A DNA stretch of 64,000 bases from Butyricicoccus sp. Marseille-Q5471 (GCF_951230135.1 NZ_CATNVC010000001.1:416608-480607); one strand, 5' to 3'. Counted from the first letter of the stretch, positions 54,954-63,849 are shown. The notes: generated from the sequence alone by a model not told the origin. Program-made: numbers and translations.

Positions 54954-56342
54954 TTGAACCAGCAAACAAAGACACCACTGAACGGCCGTATCGGCCTGGG
55001 CACACGCATGGCCTACGGCAGCGGCGACGTGGCCTGCAACATCGTCTACGGCATGATCAGCACGCTGCTCGTCATGTTCTATACGGACTATGCGGGCGTT
55101 TCACCGATTCTGGTCGGCTCGGTCATGCTGATTTCACGCATTTTCGACGGCTTTTCCGACGTTGTTATGGGCTACATCGTTTCGCGCACCAATACCAGAT
55201 GGGGACAGTCGCGCCCTTGGATTTTATGGATGGCACTGCCGTATTCGCTCGGCGCGGTGCTGCTGTTTACCATTCCGCGCTCAACCGAGCTGGTACAGTT
55301 CGTGTACATGCTCGTGACCTACAACTTCTGCACGACCGTCTGCTATACGGCAATCAATCTGCCCTACGGCTCGCTGTCTGCCATGATGACGCGCGACTCG
55401 CGGGAGCGCGATATGCTGAGCGTCTTCCGGATGGGCATGTCGCCCTTCGGTCGCATCATCGCGGTGACATTCACCCTGCCGCTGGTCAAGCTGTTTGGCA
55501 ACGATCAGGCGGCATGGATCAAGTGCATGTCGCTGTGGGCTGTGCTGGCACTAATTTTACTGGTCGTTTGTTTTACATTCTGCAAGGAGACCGTACATAT
55601 CGCAGCACGCGAAGCGCAGGGCAGCGTGTCGCTTGGTAAAAACCTCAAGGCGCTGGGCAGCAACCGGTATTTCTGGGCGGTGCTGCTGCTGTGGACCTTT
55701 CAGGGCACGACGCAGACCATCGTCGGCACCATCCTGCCCTACTACTGCAAGTACATTTATCACAACGACTCGTGGATGTATTCAACGCTTTATCTGGTGG
55801 AGACTTTGGTCATCATCGGCGTGACCTTCCTTTGTCCGCTGCTGCGCAGCCGCTTTACCAAGAGCCGTATCATCCTGTTCGGCGCAATCATCGTATTGGT
55901 GGGTCAGGGATTGTTCCTGCTCAACCCGTACAGCTTCCGCTGGTGCATGTTCACCACCGTGCTGCGCGGCATCGGTCAGGCACCGCTGAGCGCGTTTATC
56001 TTCGGCATGATCGGCGATGTGGTCGAATACGGCCAGTGGAAAACCCATCTGCGGCAGGAGAGCTTCATCTTCTCCGGCGGCTCGGTCGGCGCAAAGGTCG
56101 GCATGGGTGCAGCGCAGGCGGCTATTACCGGCATCATGAGCGTCTGCGGCTATATTGCCTCCACAGGCGCATCAGTCGAACAGCCGCAGTCGGTGCTGAC
56201 CGCCATCATCGGTATCTATGCTCTCGCACCGATTTTTGTTTGGATACTCGTGCTGATTGTCATTTCCTTGTATCGTCTGGACAGAAAATACCCCGATATT
56301 ATGCTCGAACTCCGTGCACGCGAGGCGCACGGCGAACTTTAA
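54954..56342 (+). CDS. GPH family (glycoside-pentoside-hexuronide) cation symporter
   Basis: A 462-residue MFS-fold symporter, about twelve helices. GPH marks are RMAYGSGDVACNIVYGMIS, SRIFDGFSDVVMGYIVSRTNTRWGQSRPW (the conserved D-G-x-x-D and R-x-G-x-x-R/K-P loop), YNFCTTVCYTAINLPYGSLSAMM and GMIGDVVEYGQWKTHLRQE. The family (MelB, UidB, XylP) carries oligosaccharides, glycosides or hexuronides with Na+ or H+. The start is TTG 54954 with GAGGGA seven bases upstream; no start earlier has a site. It stands between the two dehydrogenase/TIM-barrel modules and is convergent with an AraC regulator. A glycoside substrate would fit a keto-glycoside pathway. Confidence 0.9.
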   Translation: MNQQTKTPLNGRIGLGTRMAYGSGDVACNIVYGMISTLLVMFYTDYAGVSPILVGSVMLISRIFDGFSDVVMGYIVSRTNTRWGQSRPWILWMALPYSLGAVLLFTIPRSTELVQFVYMLVTYNFCTTVCYTAINLPYGSLSAMMTRDSRERDMLSVFRMGMSPFGRIIAVTFTLPLVKLFGNDQAAWIKCMSLWAVLALILLVVCFTFCKETVHIAAREAQGSVSLGKNLKALGSNRYFWAVLLLWTFQGTTQTIVGTILPYYCKYIYHNDSWMYSTLYLVETLVIIGVTFLCPLLRSRFTKSRIILFGAIIVLVGQGLFLLNPYSFRWCMFTTVLRGIGQAPLSAFIFGMIGDVVEYGQWKTHLRQESFIFSGGSVGAKVGMGAAQAAITGIMSVCGYIASTGASVEQPQSVLTAIIGIYALAPIFVWILVLIVISLYRLDRKYPDIMLELRAREAHGEL

Positions 56343-56362
56343 GTCCGCCAATCAGCCTTTTC

Positions 56363-56405
56363 AAAAAGATACCGGCTTCGTTTGAGAAGCCGGTATCTTT
56401 TTGTT
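56363..56405. terminator. Bidirectional terminator
   Basis: AAAGATACCGGCTT/AAGCCGGTATCTTT stem with A/T tails, between the GPH symporter and the convergent AraC gene. Confidence 0.9.
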
Positions 56406-56407
56406 TT

Positions 56408-57259
56408 CTACTGTCCGCGCTTGCCCTGCAGCGACTCCAAATACTGCGTGCGATAGCGGATGGGCGCCAGCCCGACCGTTTTGGTGAAGATGGCATTGAA
56501 GTGTCCTGCGCTGTTGTAGCCGACGAGCGCGGCAATCTGCGTGGCATTAAAGTCAGTCGAAATCAGCAGATTCTGCGCCTCACCGATACGGCAGCGAATC
56601 ATGTATTGGATGGGTGAGAACCCAGTGATGCTTTTAAACACATGTGCCGCGTAAAAGGGGGATACATGCAGCTCGTTTCCGATTTCCTCCAGGGTAATCG
56701 GCTCGGTAAAATGGGTTGCAATGTACTGGCGGATGCGGTTTGCGAGCACAACATCGGTGTTCTGGCACGTGCTGCGATAGTCGGACGGAAAGGAAAGCGC
56801 GAGCAGCAGCAGTCCGGGAAACAGATGGTCGACAATGGCGCGGGACTGCGGCGTATCCTGTTCCATTTGTTCATAAATCAGGCGGCAGAGGGTGTAAATT
56901 TCGCTGTATCGCGCGCCGACCGGACGCACAAAGCCTTGCGCGGCGTCGGTCATGTGCCCATCCTCAAAGCCGGAGAGCGCAACACCGGCAACGCCGAAGC
57001 AGAATGTGCCAATCTCGCGCGTAGTTGCGGAGGTGACCTCGTGCAGGCCGCCCTGATTATACAGCAGCAAATCACCCGGCCGGATGTCGTAGCTGTAGCC
57101 GTCGACAATGTAGGTACCCTCGCCCTGATAAACGAACAGCAGCTCGGCCAAGTCCTCGTGCCGATGAATCGAGCGGTGCACGCGGGGGTCGGCAATGGCC
57201 TGACGCGTCGCATACAGCAGCCGCGGAGAAGCCGCGCGGCGTAAAACTTGATTGGTCAC
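56408..57259 (-). CDS. AraC family regulator with cupin sensor domain
   Basis: A 283-residue regulator. The N-terminal ~150 residues are a cupin-type sugar-binding domain (HRHEDLAELLFVYQGEGTYIVDG, GDLLLYNQGGLHE). The C-terminal ~100 residues form the two AraC helix-turn-helix motifs (ITLEEIGNELHVSPFYAAHVFKSITGFSPIQYM and NATQIAALVGYNSAGHFNAIF). The start is a GTG at 57259 with AAAGGAG seven bases upstream. It is divergent from the TIM-barrel/Gfo/SSS operon (57520-61352), whose promoter has TATAAT but no -35 hexamer, as expected for an activator-dependent promoter. Confidence 0.9.
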   Translation of the reverse strand: MTNQVLRRAASPRLLYATRQAIADPRVHRSIHRHEDLAELLFVYQGEGTYIVDGYSYDIRPGDLLLYNQGGLHEVTSATTREIGTFCFGVAGVALSGFEDGHMTDAAQGFVRPVGARYSEIYTLCRLIYEQMEQDTPQSRAIVDHLFPGLLLLALSFPSDYRSTCQNTDVVLANRIRQYIATHFTEPITLEEIGNELHVSPFYAAHVFKSITGFSPIQYMIRCRIGEAQNLLISTDFNATQIAALVGYNSAGHFNAIFTKTVGLAPIRYRTQYLESLQGKRGQ

Positions 57260-57427
57260 AGTCGTGCTCCTTTGCGCAGTGATTTGATATGCCTATTATG
57301 CCGCACCGAGCAGAAAATCGCAAGAATCCGTAATATCCAAAAAATCAAACGAAATTTTGTGCATTTTTTCGTAGGGTTTGAAAATACAAAGCGCAACAAT
57401 CAAAAAACATTGCAAGATGCGGTGCGG

Positions 57428-57433
57428 TATAAT
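57428..57433 (+). promoter_or_regulatory. -10 element of the 57520-61352 operon
   Basis: TATAAT 87 bases before the start codon. The region 17 bases upstream (AAACAT) is not a -35, suggesting activation by the divergent AraC protein. Confidence 0.5.
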
Positions 57434-57519
57434 GAGAACACAAAAAAGAAAGCATATGAGAGCCCAAAAAGTCGGAAATCACGCCGATTTTCGCGGTCTC
57501 ATGCAAGGGAGAGAACGAA

Positions 57520-58446
57520 ATGTCCATTCAAATCTGCGGCGCACCCTGCTGTTGGGGTGTCGACGATGTCAAGAATCCGTATTTGCCGCCATGGCAGCGC
57601 GTACTGGAGGAAGCGGGTCAGGCAGGCTACAGCGCGATTGAGCTCGGGCCCTACGGCTATCTGCCGATTGACGTAGACGCTGTGACAGCGGAGCTACAGA
57701 AAAACGGCCTGTCGATTGTCGCGGGCACCATTTTTGACGACCTGCTCAACGAAGAGAATTACGAGAACCTGCTGCGCCAGACCGATGATATCTGCTCGCT
57801 GATTGTAAAACTCCCGCGGTTGACGGTACATAAGGGGCAGCACTTCCCCACGCCCTACATGACCATTATGGATTGGGGACATGACGAGCGTGACTACGCC
57901 GCCGGTCATGCCGATCGTGCGCCGCGCCTGTCGGACGAACAGTGGGCTCAGATGATGCGGCACATCCGCGGCATCTGCGAGCGCGCGAACTCCTACGGTG
58001 TGCGCCCGGTCATCCACCCACACGCAGGTGGCTACATCGAGTTTGCCGACGAGATTGACGCAGTCGTACGCGACATTCCCTATGAGCTCGCCGGTCTGTG
58101 TCTGGACACCGGCCACCTGTACTATTCGGGCATGGATCCGGTCGAATGGCTGAAAATGTATGCTGACCGCTTGGATTACGTTCATTTTAAGGATGTAAAC
58201 GAGCAGATTTACCTCGAAGTGCTCGGCGAGCACATCCGCTTTTTCGAGGGTTGTGGCAAGGGCGCGATGTGCCCGATTGGCACAGGCACGCTCGATTATC
58301 CGACGATTCGGCAGACGCTTGCGGACATCGGCTACGCGGGCTACATCACAATCGAGCAGGAGCGTGATCCGCGCAATGCCGATACCAGCTTGCGCGATGT
58401 GAAGGCCAGTGTCGACTATTTAAAATCTGTTGGTTATGAAATTTAA
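57520..58446 (+). CDS. IolE-like TIM-barrel isomerase/dehydratase
   Basis: A 308-residue TIM-barrel enzyme of the sugar phosphate isomerase/epimerase family. It starts IQICGAPCCWGVDD, then GYSAIELGPYGYLPID, VAGTIFDDLL, PVIHPHAGGYIEFADEID (metal His/Glu), CLDTGHLYYSGMDP (Asp/His), DYVHFKDVNEQ (His) and YITIEQERDPRN (Glu). This residue set supports a divalent metal site. Relatives act on inosoles, keto sugars or 3-keto glycosides. ATG 57520 has GGGAGAG upstream. It is the first gene of a three-gene operon with a Gfo/Idh dehydrogenase (21-base gap) and an SSS symporter. Confidence 0.86.
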   Translation: MSIQICGAPCCWGVDDVKNPYLPPWQRVLEEAGQAGYSAIELGPYGYLPIDVDAVTAELQKNGLSIVAGTIFDDLLNEENYENLLRQTDDICSLIVKLPRLTVHKGQHFPTPYMTIMDWGHDERDYAAGHADRAPRLSDEQWAQMMRHIRGICERANSYGVRPVIHPHAGGYIEFADEIDAVVRDIPYELAGLCLDTGHLYYSGMDPVEWLKMYADRLDYVHFKDVNEQIYLEVLGEHIRFFEGCGKGAMCPIGTGTLDYPTIRQTLADIGYAGYITIEQERDPRNADTSLRDVKASVDYLKSVGYEI

Positions 58447-58466
58447 ATAAAAACGGAGGAATTTCC

Positions 58467-59630
58467 ATGTATTACGGTGAAAAAAGAGTAGAAAACCCCA
58501 TCCGCTGGGCAATGGTTGGCGGCGGCAAGGGCAGCCAGATTGGCTACATCCACCGCTCGAGTGCACTGCGCGACTACAATTTCGATCTCGTTGCAGGCGC
58601 ATTTGACATTGACCCCGTGCGCGGACAGGAGTTCGGCGCAAGCCTGAATGTTGCGCCTGAGCGCTGCTATTCGGACTACAAAACCATGTTTGCAGCAGAA
58701 GCCGAGCGCGAAGACGGCATTCAGGCGGTATCCATCGCAACACCGAACTTCACCCATTTCGAGATTGCCAAGGCGGCGCTGCAGGCGGGTCTGCACGTGT
58801 ACTGCGAAAAGCCGATGTGCTTCTCGACCGCCGAAGCGGAAGAGCTGGAGGCGCTGGTCAAGCAGACCGGCAAAATCATGTTCGTTTCCTACGGCTACGC
58901 CGGTCACCAGATGATTGAGCAGGCGCGCCAGATGATTGCGAAGGGCGAGCTGGGCAAGATTCGCATCGTCAACATGCAGTTTGCGCACGGTTTCCACAAT
59001 GTAGCGGTTGAGAAAAACGCCGCATCGACCGCTTGGCGCGTCGACCCCAAGAAGGCCGGCCCGTCCTACGTGCTGGGCGATGTGGGCACGCACCCGCTGT
59101 TTCTGTCCGAGGCAATGCTTCCCGATTTGAAAATCAAGCGCCTGATGTGCTCCAAGCAGGCCTTTGTTGAGAGCCGCAAGCCTCTCGAGGATAATGCCAT
59201 GACAATCATGGAGTACGACAACGGTGCGGTGGGCTACCTGTGGTCGTCCTGCGTCAACGCGGGCGCGATGTTCGGTCATAAAATCCGCGTCGTGGGCGAG
59301 CTTGCTTCTGTCGAATGGAACGCTGAGTTCCCGAATCAGCTGCTCTATGAGGTGCAGGGCGAGCCGCAGCACGTGCTGCACCGCGATATGGGTTATCTCA
59401 CTCCCCAAGCGGTGGCGGACGACCGCATCGGCGCGGGTCATCCCGAGGGTCTGTTTGAGGCGTGGAGCAATCTGTACGGCCGTTTCGCCATGGCAATCGA
59501 AAAGACGGAAAAGGGCGAGACAATTGACTTCTGGTATCCCGGCGTGCATGCGGGCGTGCTTGGCGTCAAGTGGGTCGACAAATGTGTAGAATCTGCCGAA
59601 CAGGGCGCTGCATGGGTTGACTACGAATAA
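58467..59630 (+). CDS. Gfo/Idh/MocA family oxidoreductase
   Basis: A 387-residue NAD(P)-dependent dehydrogenase of the GGGxGSxIG subtype: AMVGGGKGSQIGYIHRSSAL. The lysine motif is HVYCEKPMC and the active site YVLGDVGTHPLFLSEAM. AGHPEGLFEAWSNLYGRFA near the C terminus matches the same position in the paralogs at 4185 and 49578. ATG 58467 has GGAGGAA upstream. It is the second gene of the operon, between the TIM-barrel enzyme and the SSS symporter. It probably oxidises the imported sugar or cyclitol at a ring carbon; position and substrate are unknown. Confidence 0.88.
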   Translation: MYYGEKRVENPIRWAMVGGGKGSQIGYIHRSSALRDYNFDLVAGAFDIDPVRGQEFGASLNVAPERCYSDYKTMFAAEAEREDGIQAVSIATPNFTHFEIAKAALQAGLHVYCEKPMCFSTAEAEELEALVKQTGKIMFVSYGYAGHQMIEQARQMIAKGELGKIRIVNMQFAHGFHNVAVEKNAASTAWRVDPKKAGPSYVLGDVGTHPLFLSEAMLPDLKIKRLMCSKQAFVESRKPLEDNAMTIMEYDNGAVGYLWSSCVNAGAMFGHKIRVVGELASVEWNAEFPNQLLYEVQGEPQHVLHRDMGYLTPQAVADDRIGAGHPEGLFEAWSNLYGRFAMAIEKTEKGETIDFWYPGVHAGVLGVKWVDKCVESAEQGAAWVDYE

Positions 59631-59663
59631 AAAGTTTCCTATCATTGAAAAAGAGATTGGGGG

Positions 59664-59695
59664 CAGGACCGCCGCGTTTGGCACGGCGGCCTTGC
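59664..59695 (+). repeat. Intercistronic hairpin before the SSS gene
   Basis: CCGCCG/CGGCGG core with extended flanking pairs and no T-run; likely an mRNA-processing or stabilising stem. Confidence 0.5.
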
Positions 59696-59729
59696 TCTGT
59701 CAAAAAGAGAATATTAAAGGGGTTATAAA

Positions 59730-61352
59730 ATGTTTGTTGCAGCAACGTTCCTTGCCTTTACCATTCTGGTTGCGGTGATTTCCTGGTGGAAAACCCGCGA
59801 CGAGGATTTGTCGACCAAGGAAGGGTATTTTCTTGCCGGACGCGGTCTGCCCGGCATCGTCATTGCAGGCTCACTGATGATGACCAACCTGTCGGCCGAG
59901 CAGCTGGTCGGCACCAACGGCCAAAGCTTTGCGGGCAATATGAGTCCGATGGCGTTTGAGGTCACGTCCTCGTTCGCACTGGTCATGCTGGCGTTTTTGT
60001 TCCTGCCGCGGTTTCTCAAGGGCGGCATCACGACGATTCCGGAGTTCTTTGAACAGCGCTTTGACACGACGACCAAGCGTCTGTTCTCCGTTCTGTTTCT
60101 CATTGCTTACATCTTCACCATGCTGCCCGTCATCCTGTATTCGGGCGCGGTCGTGTTAGAGCAGATTTTCGATGTATCTGGCCTGTTTCACCTTTCCCGC
60201 TTTGCGGCAATCGCCATTGTCTGCCTTGCAACCGGCGTGGTCGGTGCGATTTACGCGATTTTCGGCGGCCTGAAGGCCGTTGCAGTTTCCGATACGGTCA
60301 ATGGCATCGGCCTGCTGATTGGCGGCATTATGGTGCCGGTGCTCGGCATTATAGCGCTCGGCGCACTGGATGGCGGCGGATTCCTGACCGGCATTGAGCA
60401 TTTTATCACCGCTACCCCGGAAAAGCTGAACGCATGGAGTCCGGCAAACGCGCTGCCGCCTGAGGTGCCGTGGCCGCTGCTGCTGACCGGCATGCTGGTC
60501 AACAACCTCTTTTACTGGGCGACCAACCAGTCCATCATTCAGCGTTCGCTGGCCGGCCGCAATCTGGCCGAAAGCCAGAAGGGTGCAATCTGGGCAGGTT
60601 TCTTCAAAATTCTGGACGCGAGCATTCTGGTCATTCCCGGCATCATCGCCTTCCAGCTGTTTGCCGACAAGATGTCCACGCAGGTCGGCGCATCGGCGGA
60701 CGCCTCCTATCCGATGCTCATCCTTGCAGTTGTGCCCAAGCCCCTGCTTGGCTTCCTTGCCGCTGTGATGTTTGGCGCGATTCTGTCGTCGTTCAACTCG
60801 GTGCTCAATTCGTCCATTACCATCTTCACGCTTGACCTGTATCAGCCGATTGTCGAGCCCAAGGCCGATGCCAAGCGTCTGGTGCATGTCGGCAAGGTTT
60901 TCGGTACGATTATTGCGGTCGCATCCATTATCATTGCACCGTTTATCATGTATTTCGGCACAGGCATCATGAATTTCATCAACGAATGCTGGGGATTCTT
61001 CCCGATGCCGCTGTTGGTTACCGTGCTGTTCGGCCTGTTTAATAAGTATTCGCCGTCCATCGCGCCCAAAATCGTCGTTCCGGTACATATGGTGCTCTAC
61101 GGTCTGTCCAAGGTCTCGCCGTTCTGCCAGCGATTCCACTATCTGTATGTGGTGTTTGCGTTATTTCTGGTTGATGTGCTCATTTACTGGGTCTGCACCA
61201 AGGTGGCGCCGCGCAGCGAAGCCTATGAGATTACCGATGTGCATGCAGTCGATTTGACGCCGTGGAAGCAGGGCAAGATTTTCGCCATTCTCGCGGTTGT
61301 CGTGACAATCGGCGCGTATCTCCTGTTTTCCCCGCTGGGCATTGCCAAATAA
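59730..61352 (+). CDS. SSS (SLC5) family sodium:solute symporter
   Basis: A 540-residue SGLT-branch symporter, about 14 helices. It shares EGYFLAGRGLPGIVI, LMMTNLSAEQLVGTNGQS, AIYAIFGGLKAVAVSDTVNGIGL, YWATNQSIIQRSLAGRNLAE and GAILSSFNSVLNSSITIF with the SSS gene at 7475-9073, so the two are clear paralogs. It cotransports a sugar or inositol with Na+. ATG 59730 has AAAGGGG upstream. It is the last gene of its operon, the mirror arrangement of the first module, where the SSS gene comes first. Their substrates are probably related but not identical. Confidence 0.92.
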   Translation: MFVAATFLAFTILVAVISWWKTRDEDLSTKEGYFLAGRGLPGIVIAGSLMMTNLSAEQLVGTNGQSFAGNMSPMAFEVTSSFALVMLAFLFLPRFLKGGITTIPEFFEQRFDTTTKRLFSVLFLIAYIFTMLPVILYSGAVVLEQIFDVSGLFHLSRFAAIAIVCLATGVVGAIYAIFGGLKAVAVSDTVNGIGLLIGGIMVPVLGIIALGALDGGGFLTGIEHFITATPEKLNAWSPANALPPEVPWPLLLTGMLVNNLFYWATNQSIIQRSLAGRNLAESQKGAIWAGFFKILDASILVIPGIIAFQLFADKMSTQVGASADASYPMLILAVVPKPLLGFLAAVMFGAILSSFNSVLNSSITIFTLDLYQPIVEPKADAKRLVHVGKVFGTIIAVASIIIAPFIMYFGTGIMNFINECWGFFPMPLLVTVLFGLFNKYSPSIAPKIVVPVHMVLYGLSKVSPFCQRFHYLYVVFALFLVDVLIYWVCTKVAPRSEAYEITDVHAVDLTPWKQGKIFAILAVVVTIGAYLLFSPLGIAK

Positions 61353-61404
61353 GGCAATACCCTCTGATAAATCAGCCCTCACTTTTCATTTCCATATCCC
61401 ATGC

Positions 61405-61440
61405 AAAAAGTGCGCTTCTTTAAAAGAAGCGCACTTTTTG
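61405..61440. terminator. Bidirectional terminator
   Basis: AAAAAGTGCGCTTCT/AGAAGCGCACTTTTT stem with short loop, between the convergent SSS and AraC genes. Confidence 0.92.
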
Positions 61441-61449
61441 TTTCTGTTA

Positions 61450-62283
61450 TTAAAACTGCATCATACGGAATGCCGAGGGCGACATGCCGTTGTTCTTACG
61501 AAAGGCGCGGGCAAAATGCGAAGCACTGTTGAACCCGCACTGCTCGGCGATTTGCTCAACCGAGCGTGAGGTCGTAACCAGCAGCTGCTTGGCCTGCTTG
61601 AGCCGGTAGGACAGCAGATATTCATGCGGCGTACAGTTGAGGTTTTTCTTGAAGCTGCGAATAAAATGCGAGGTGCTCAGGCTGCACTGCTCCGCCAGCG
61701 TATCCAGTTCAATGGTTTCGGCATAATGCACACCGATGTAGTCGGTCGCCGGACTGAGCAGCGGGTTGAGTACGCTCGTGCGCTGCTGCGGCGTGGCGAG
61801 ATAGCCCAGAATCTGGCTTACATGCAGCGAAATGGCGTGTTCATTCGGAAAAGCAAGCTGTGCATGGGTCAGAATGAAATCAAAATGCTGCCGCAGATAC
61901 GGAATATGCTCCCCGGAAAAGACCACACCGCCCTGCTCAAACAGGTAATCGGCATACTGCGCGCTGCTGCCGCCACAAAAGTGAAACCACAGGAATTCCG
62001 TCGGCTGGGTACAATAGTAGCGGTGTGGCTGCCGGCAGTCGAGCAGCACGATTTGTCCCTCTGCAGCCATGTAGCTGCGTCCCTGGGTTTCGATTGTCAG
62101 CATACCATCGGAAACGCAGATGAGCAAAAACAGCCCCAGCGATTCGCGCCGGATATCGTAGCCATCCGTGCAGAAAAAATGACCGAACTGCGGCACATAA
62201 AAGAGCGCACTTCTGGCAAAGTCAGAAGGAATGGAAAACTCCATAAATGAATTGCATAAAACGCCGGTATCTATAATTCTCAT
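61450..62283 (-). CDS. AraC family regulator
   Basis: A 277-residue regulator. The N-terminal AraC-like sensor half shows VLLDCRQPHRYYCTQPTEFLWFHFCGG and YADYLFEQGG. The DNA-binding half has IELDTLAEQCSLSTSHFIRSFKKNLNCTPHEYL and SVEQIAEQCGFNSASHFARAFRKNNGMSPSAFR. ATG 62283 has GGAGGG six bases upstream. It is divergent from the ABC-transporter operon starting at 62773, across a 489-base region with a palindrome, and is the likely regulator of that operon. Confidence 0.9.
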   Translation of the reverse strand: MRIIDTGVLCNSFMEFSIPSDFARSALFYVPQFGHFFCTDGYDIRRESLGLFLLICVSDGMLTIETQGRSYMAAEGQIVLLDCRQPHRYYCTQPTEFLWFHFCGGSSAQYADYLFEQGGVVFSGEHIPYLRQHFDFILTHAQLAFPNEHAISLHVSQILGYLATPQQRTSVLNPLLSPATDYIGVHYAETIELDTLAEQCSLSTSHFIRSFKKNLNCTPHEYLLSYRLKQAKQLLVTTSRSVEQIAEQCGFNSASHFARAFRKNNGMSPSAFRMMQF

Positions 62284-62772
62284 AGCGCCCTCCGGACAAA
62301 CGGCAGATTAAAGGAATATTTCTTTTTAGGATAACAGATGCAGCCCGAAAATCCAATAAGGATTCTTGCCGAAAGCCTTACTTATCTTGCGCGATATGCT
62401 CATGTTTTTTTCTTAAATTATGTGGAGGTGACTTTTATTCACCTCAGCAAAACAGCCCGAAATTGTGAACTATGTACAAATCATCCGCATTCCAAACAGA
62501 TACATTATACATGATGTCAGCGAAAAGGGCAAAATTTGATAAGGGAATAGCAAAAAATATCATTGCATTGCCGTCCCGTGCGCGATAAGATAAAGAAAAT
62601 TCCGGAACGGAAATTCAAGCGAAAGGAGGTTTCCTTTAAAAACAAAGAGGTTTTTTGTACATATCTTGAACAAAAGACGCATCATGTCGAGGCTTGTATT
62701 TCCGGCGCGGAAAGAAGATGGCTTCCGCTATTGAGAGAGGTTGCGGAGCACGAGAAAAGGAGAGGTTGATTT
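62284..62772. promoter_or_regulatory. Long divergent regulatory region before the sugar ABC operon
   Basis: It holds an inverted repeat GAGGTGA (62425-62431) and TCACCTC (62439-62445), and a candidate plus promoter TTGCAT (62563-62568), 17-base spacer, TAAGAT (62586-62591). The ~175-base leader has a AAAGGA/TCCTTT stem (near 62620-62640) that hides a ribosome-site-like AAAGGAGG. No convincing small gene; a 68-codon frame here lacks a ribosome site. Confidence 0.5.
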
Positions 62773-63807
62773 ATGATGAAAATGAAACGTTTGGTGGCAG
62801 CAATGCTGATGGGTACTATGACACTCAGCCTGGTCGCATGCGGTAACAGCGGCGGCGGCAGTGACGCGGCAGGCGGCACAACAGAGCCGAGCACAACTCC
62901 CGACGCAGGTACAAGCGCAAAGGACTACAACATCAGCATGATTCTCAAGACTACCTCCGCAGAGTACTGGCAGTTCGTTCTGAAGGGCGCTGAGGCTTAT
63001 GCCGCAGAGAACGAGGGCGTGACAGTTGAAGTCAAGGGCCCCAGCTCTGAGACCGCGTTTGACGAGCAGCAGAACATGATTGAGACCGATCTGACCAACT
63101 CCTCGTATGACGGCTACATCATCGCGCCGCTGCAGAGCGACATGGTCACCAAGCTGATTGCAGGTCAGACCAAGCCGATTCTTGCGGTTGACACCAATAT
63201 CGATGCTCCCGAAATTCTGTCCTTCGTCGGCACCGGCAACGAAGCGGCTGCCGCACTCGGCGCAAAGGCTGCTGTTGAAGCTGCCAAGAAGGCCGGCTGG
63301 GAAGAGATCAAGTGCATCGAAATCGCAGGCGTCCAGGGTGACCAGACCAATACCGCGCGTATGAACGGCTACAAGAAGGGCGTCAATGAAAACGGCGGCG
63401 AATTCCTCGAAAGCGAAGTTCAGTATGCCAACGCAGTTGCTGATCAGGCAGTAACCTGCATGGAAGGCATTATGCAGACCCATCCGGAAGGCATCGCAAT
63501 CATCTGCGCGAATAATGACGATATGGCGATGGCAGCTGCCCGTGCGGCCAAGGGCAACGAAGCGTACAAAAACACCATCTTCCTCGGCTTCAACGGCGAC
63601 AAGTCTGCCTGCAACGCGATTCTGAACGGCGAGCTGACCATGTCCGTTGCACAGATGGCCTACGAAATGGGTTACAAGTCGATGGAATCTATTGTCAAGG
63701 CGCTCAATGGCGAGACCCTTGAAAAGTTCATTGATTCCGGTGCAGACGTTGTTACGCCCGACAATGCACAGGCTCGTCTGGACACACTTACCAAGCAGCT
63801 CAGCTAA
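62773..63807 (+). CDS. Ribose/galactose-type sugar ABC transporter substrate-binding lipoprotein
   Basis: A 344-residue lipoprotein. The signal MKMKRLVAAMLMGTMTLSLVACG has the lipobox LVAC, followed by a Gly/Ser/Thr-rich tether. The mature protein is a type I sugar-binding fold: NISMILKTTSAEYWQFVLKGAEAYA, DLTNSSYDGYIIAPLQSD, ILAVDTNIDAPEILSFVGTGN, CANNDDMAMAAARAAK and GELTMSVAQMAYEMGYKSM. It binds a monosaccharide or cyclitol outside the membrane and delivers it to the permease. Start ATG 62773 has AGGAGAGG upstream. An intrinsic terminator separates it from the ATPase gene, giving more binding protein than transporter. Unlike the lipoprotein at 10792, this one is a transport component. Confidence 0.93.
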   Translation: MMKMKRLVAAMLMGTMTLSLVACGNSGGGSDAAGGTTEPSTTPDAGTSAKDYNISMILKTTSAEYWQFVLKGAEAYAAENEGVTVEVKGPSSETAFDEQQNMIETDLTNSSYDGYIIAPLQSDMVTKLIAGQTKPILAVDTNIDAPEILSFVGTGNEAAAALGAKAAVEAAKKAGWEEIKCIEIAGVQGDQTNTARMNGYKKGVNENGGEFLESEVQYANAVADQAVTCMEGIMQTHPEGIAIICANNDDMAMAAARAAKGNEAYKNTIFLGFNGDKSACNAILNGELTMSVAQMAYEMGYKSMESIVKALNGETLEKFIDSGADVVTPDNAQARLDTLTKQLS

Positions 63808-63819
63808 TTTCATCAGGTC

Positions 63820-63849
63820 AAACACGACCTCTTCGGAGGTCGTGTTTTT
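63820..63849 (+). terminator. Partial terminator between binding-protein and ATPase genes
   Basis: AAACACGACCTC/GAGGTCGTGTTT perfect stem with TTCG tetraloop, then T-run. The ATPase start follows 24 bases later, so read-through is expected at reduced level. Confidence 0.88.

Noticed and set aside
62563..62769. 68-codon frame in the ABC operon leader
   Set aside because: Its TTG start lies in the predicted -35 element and has no ribosome site.
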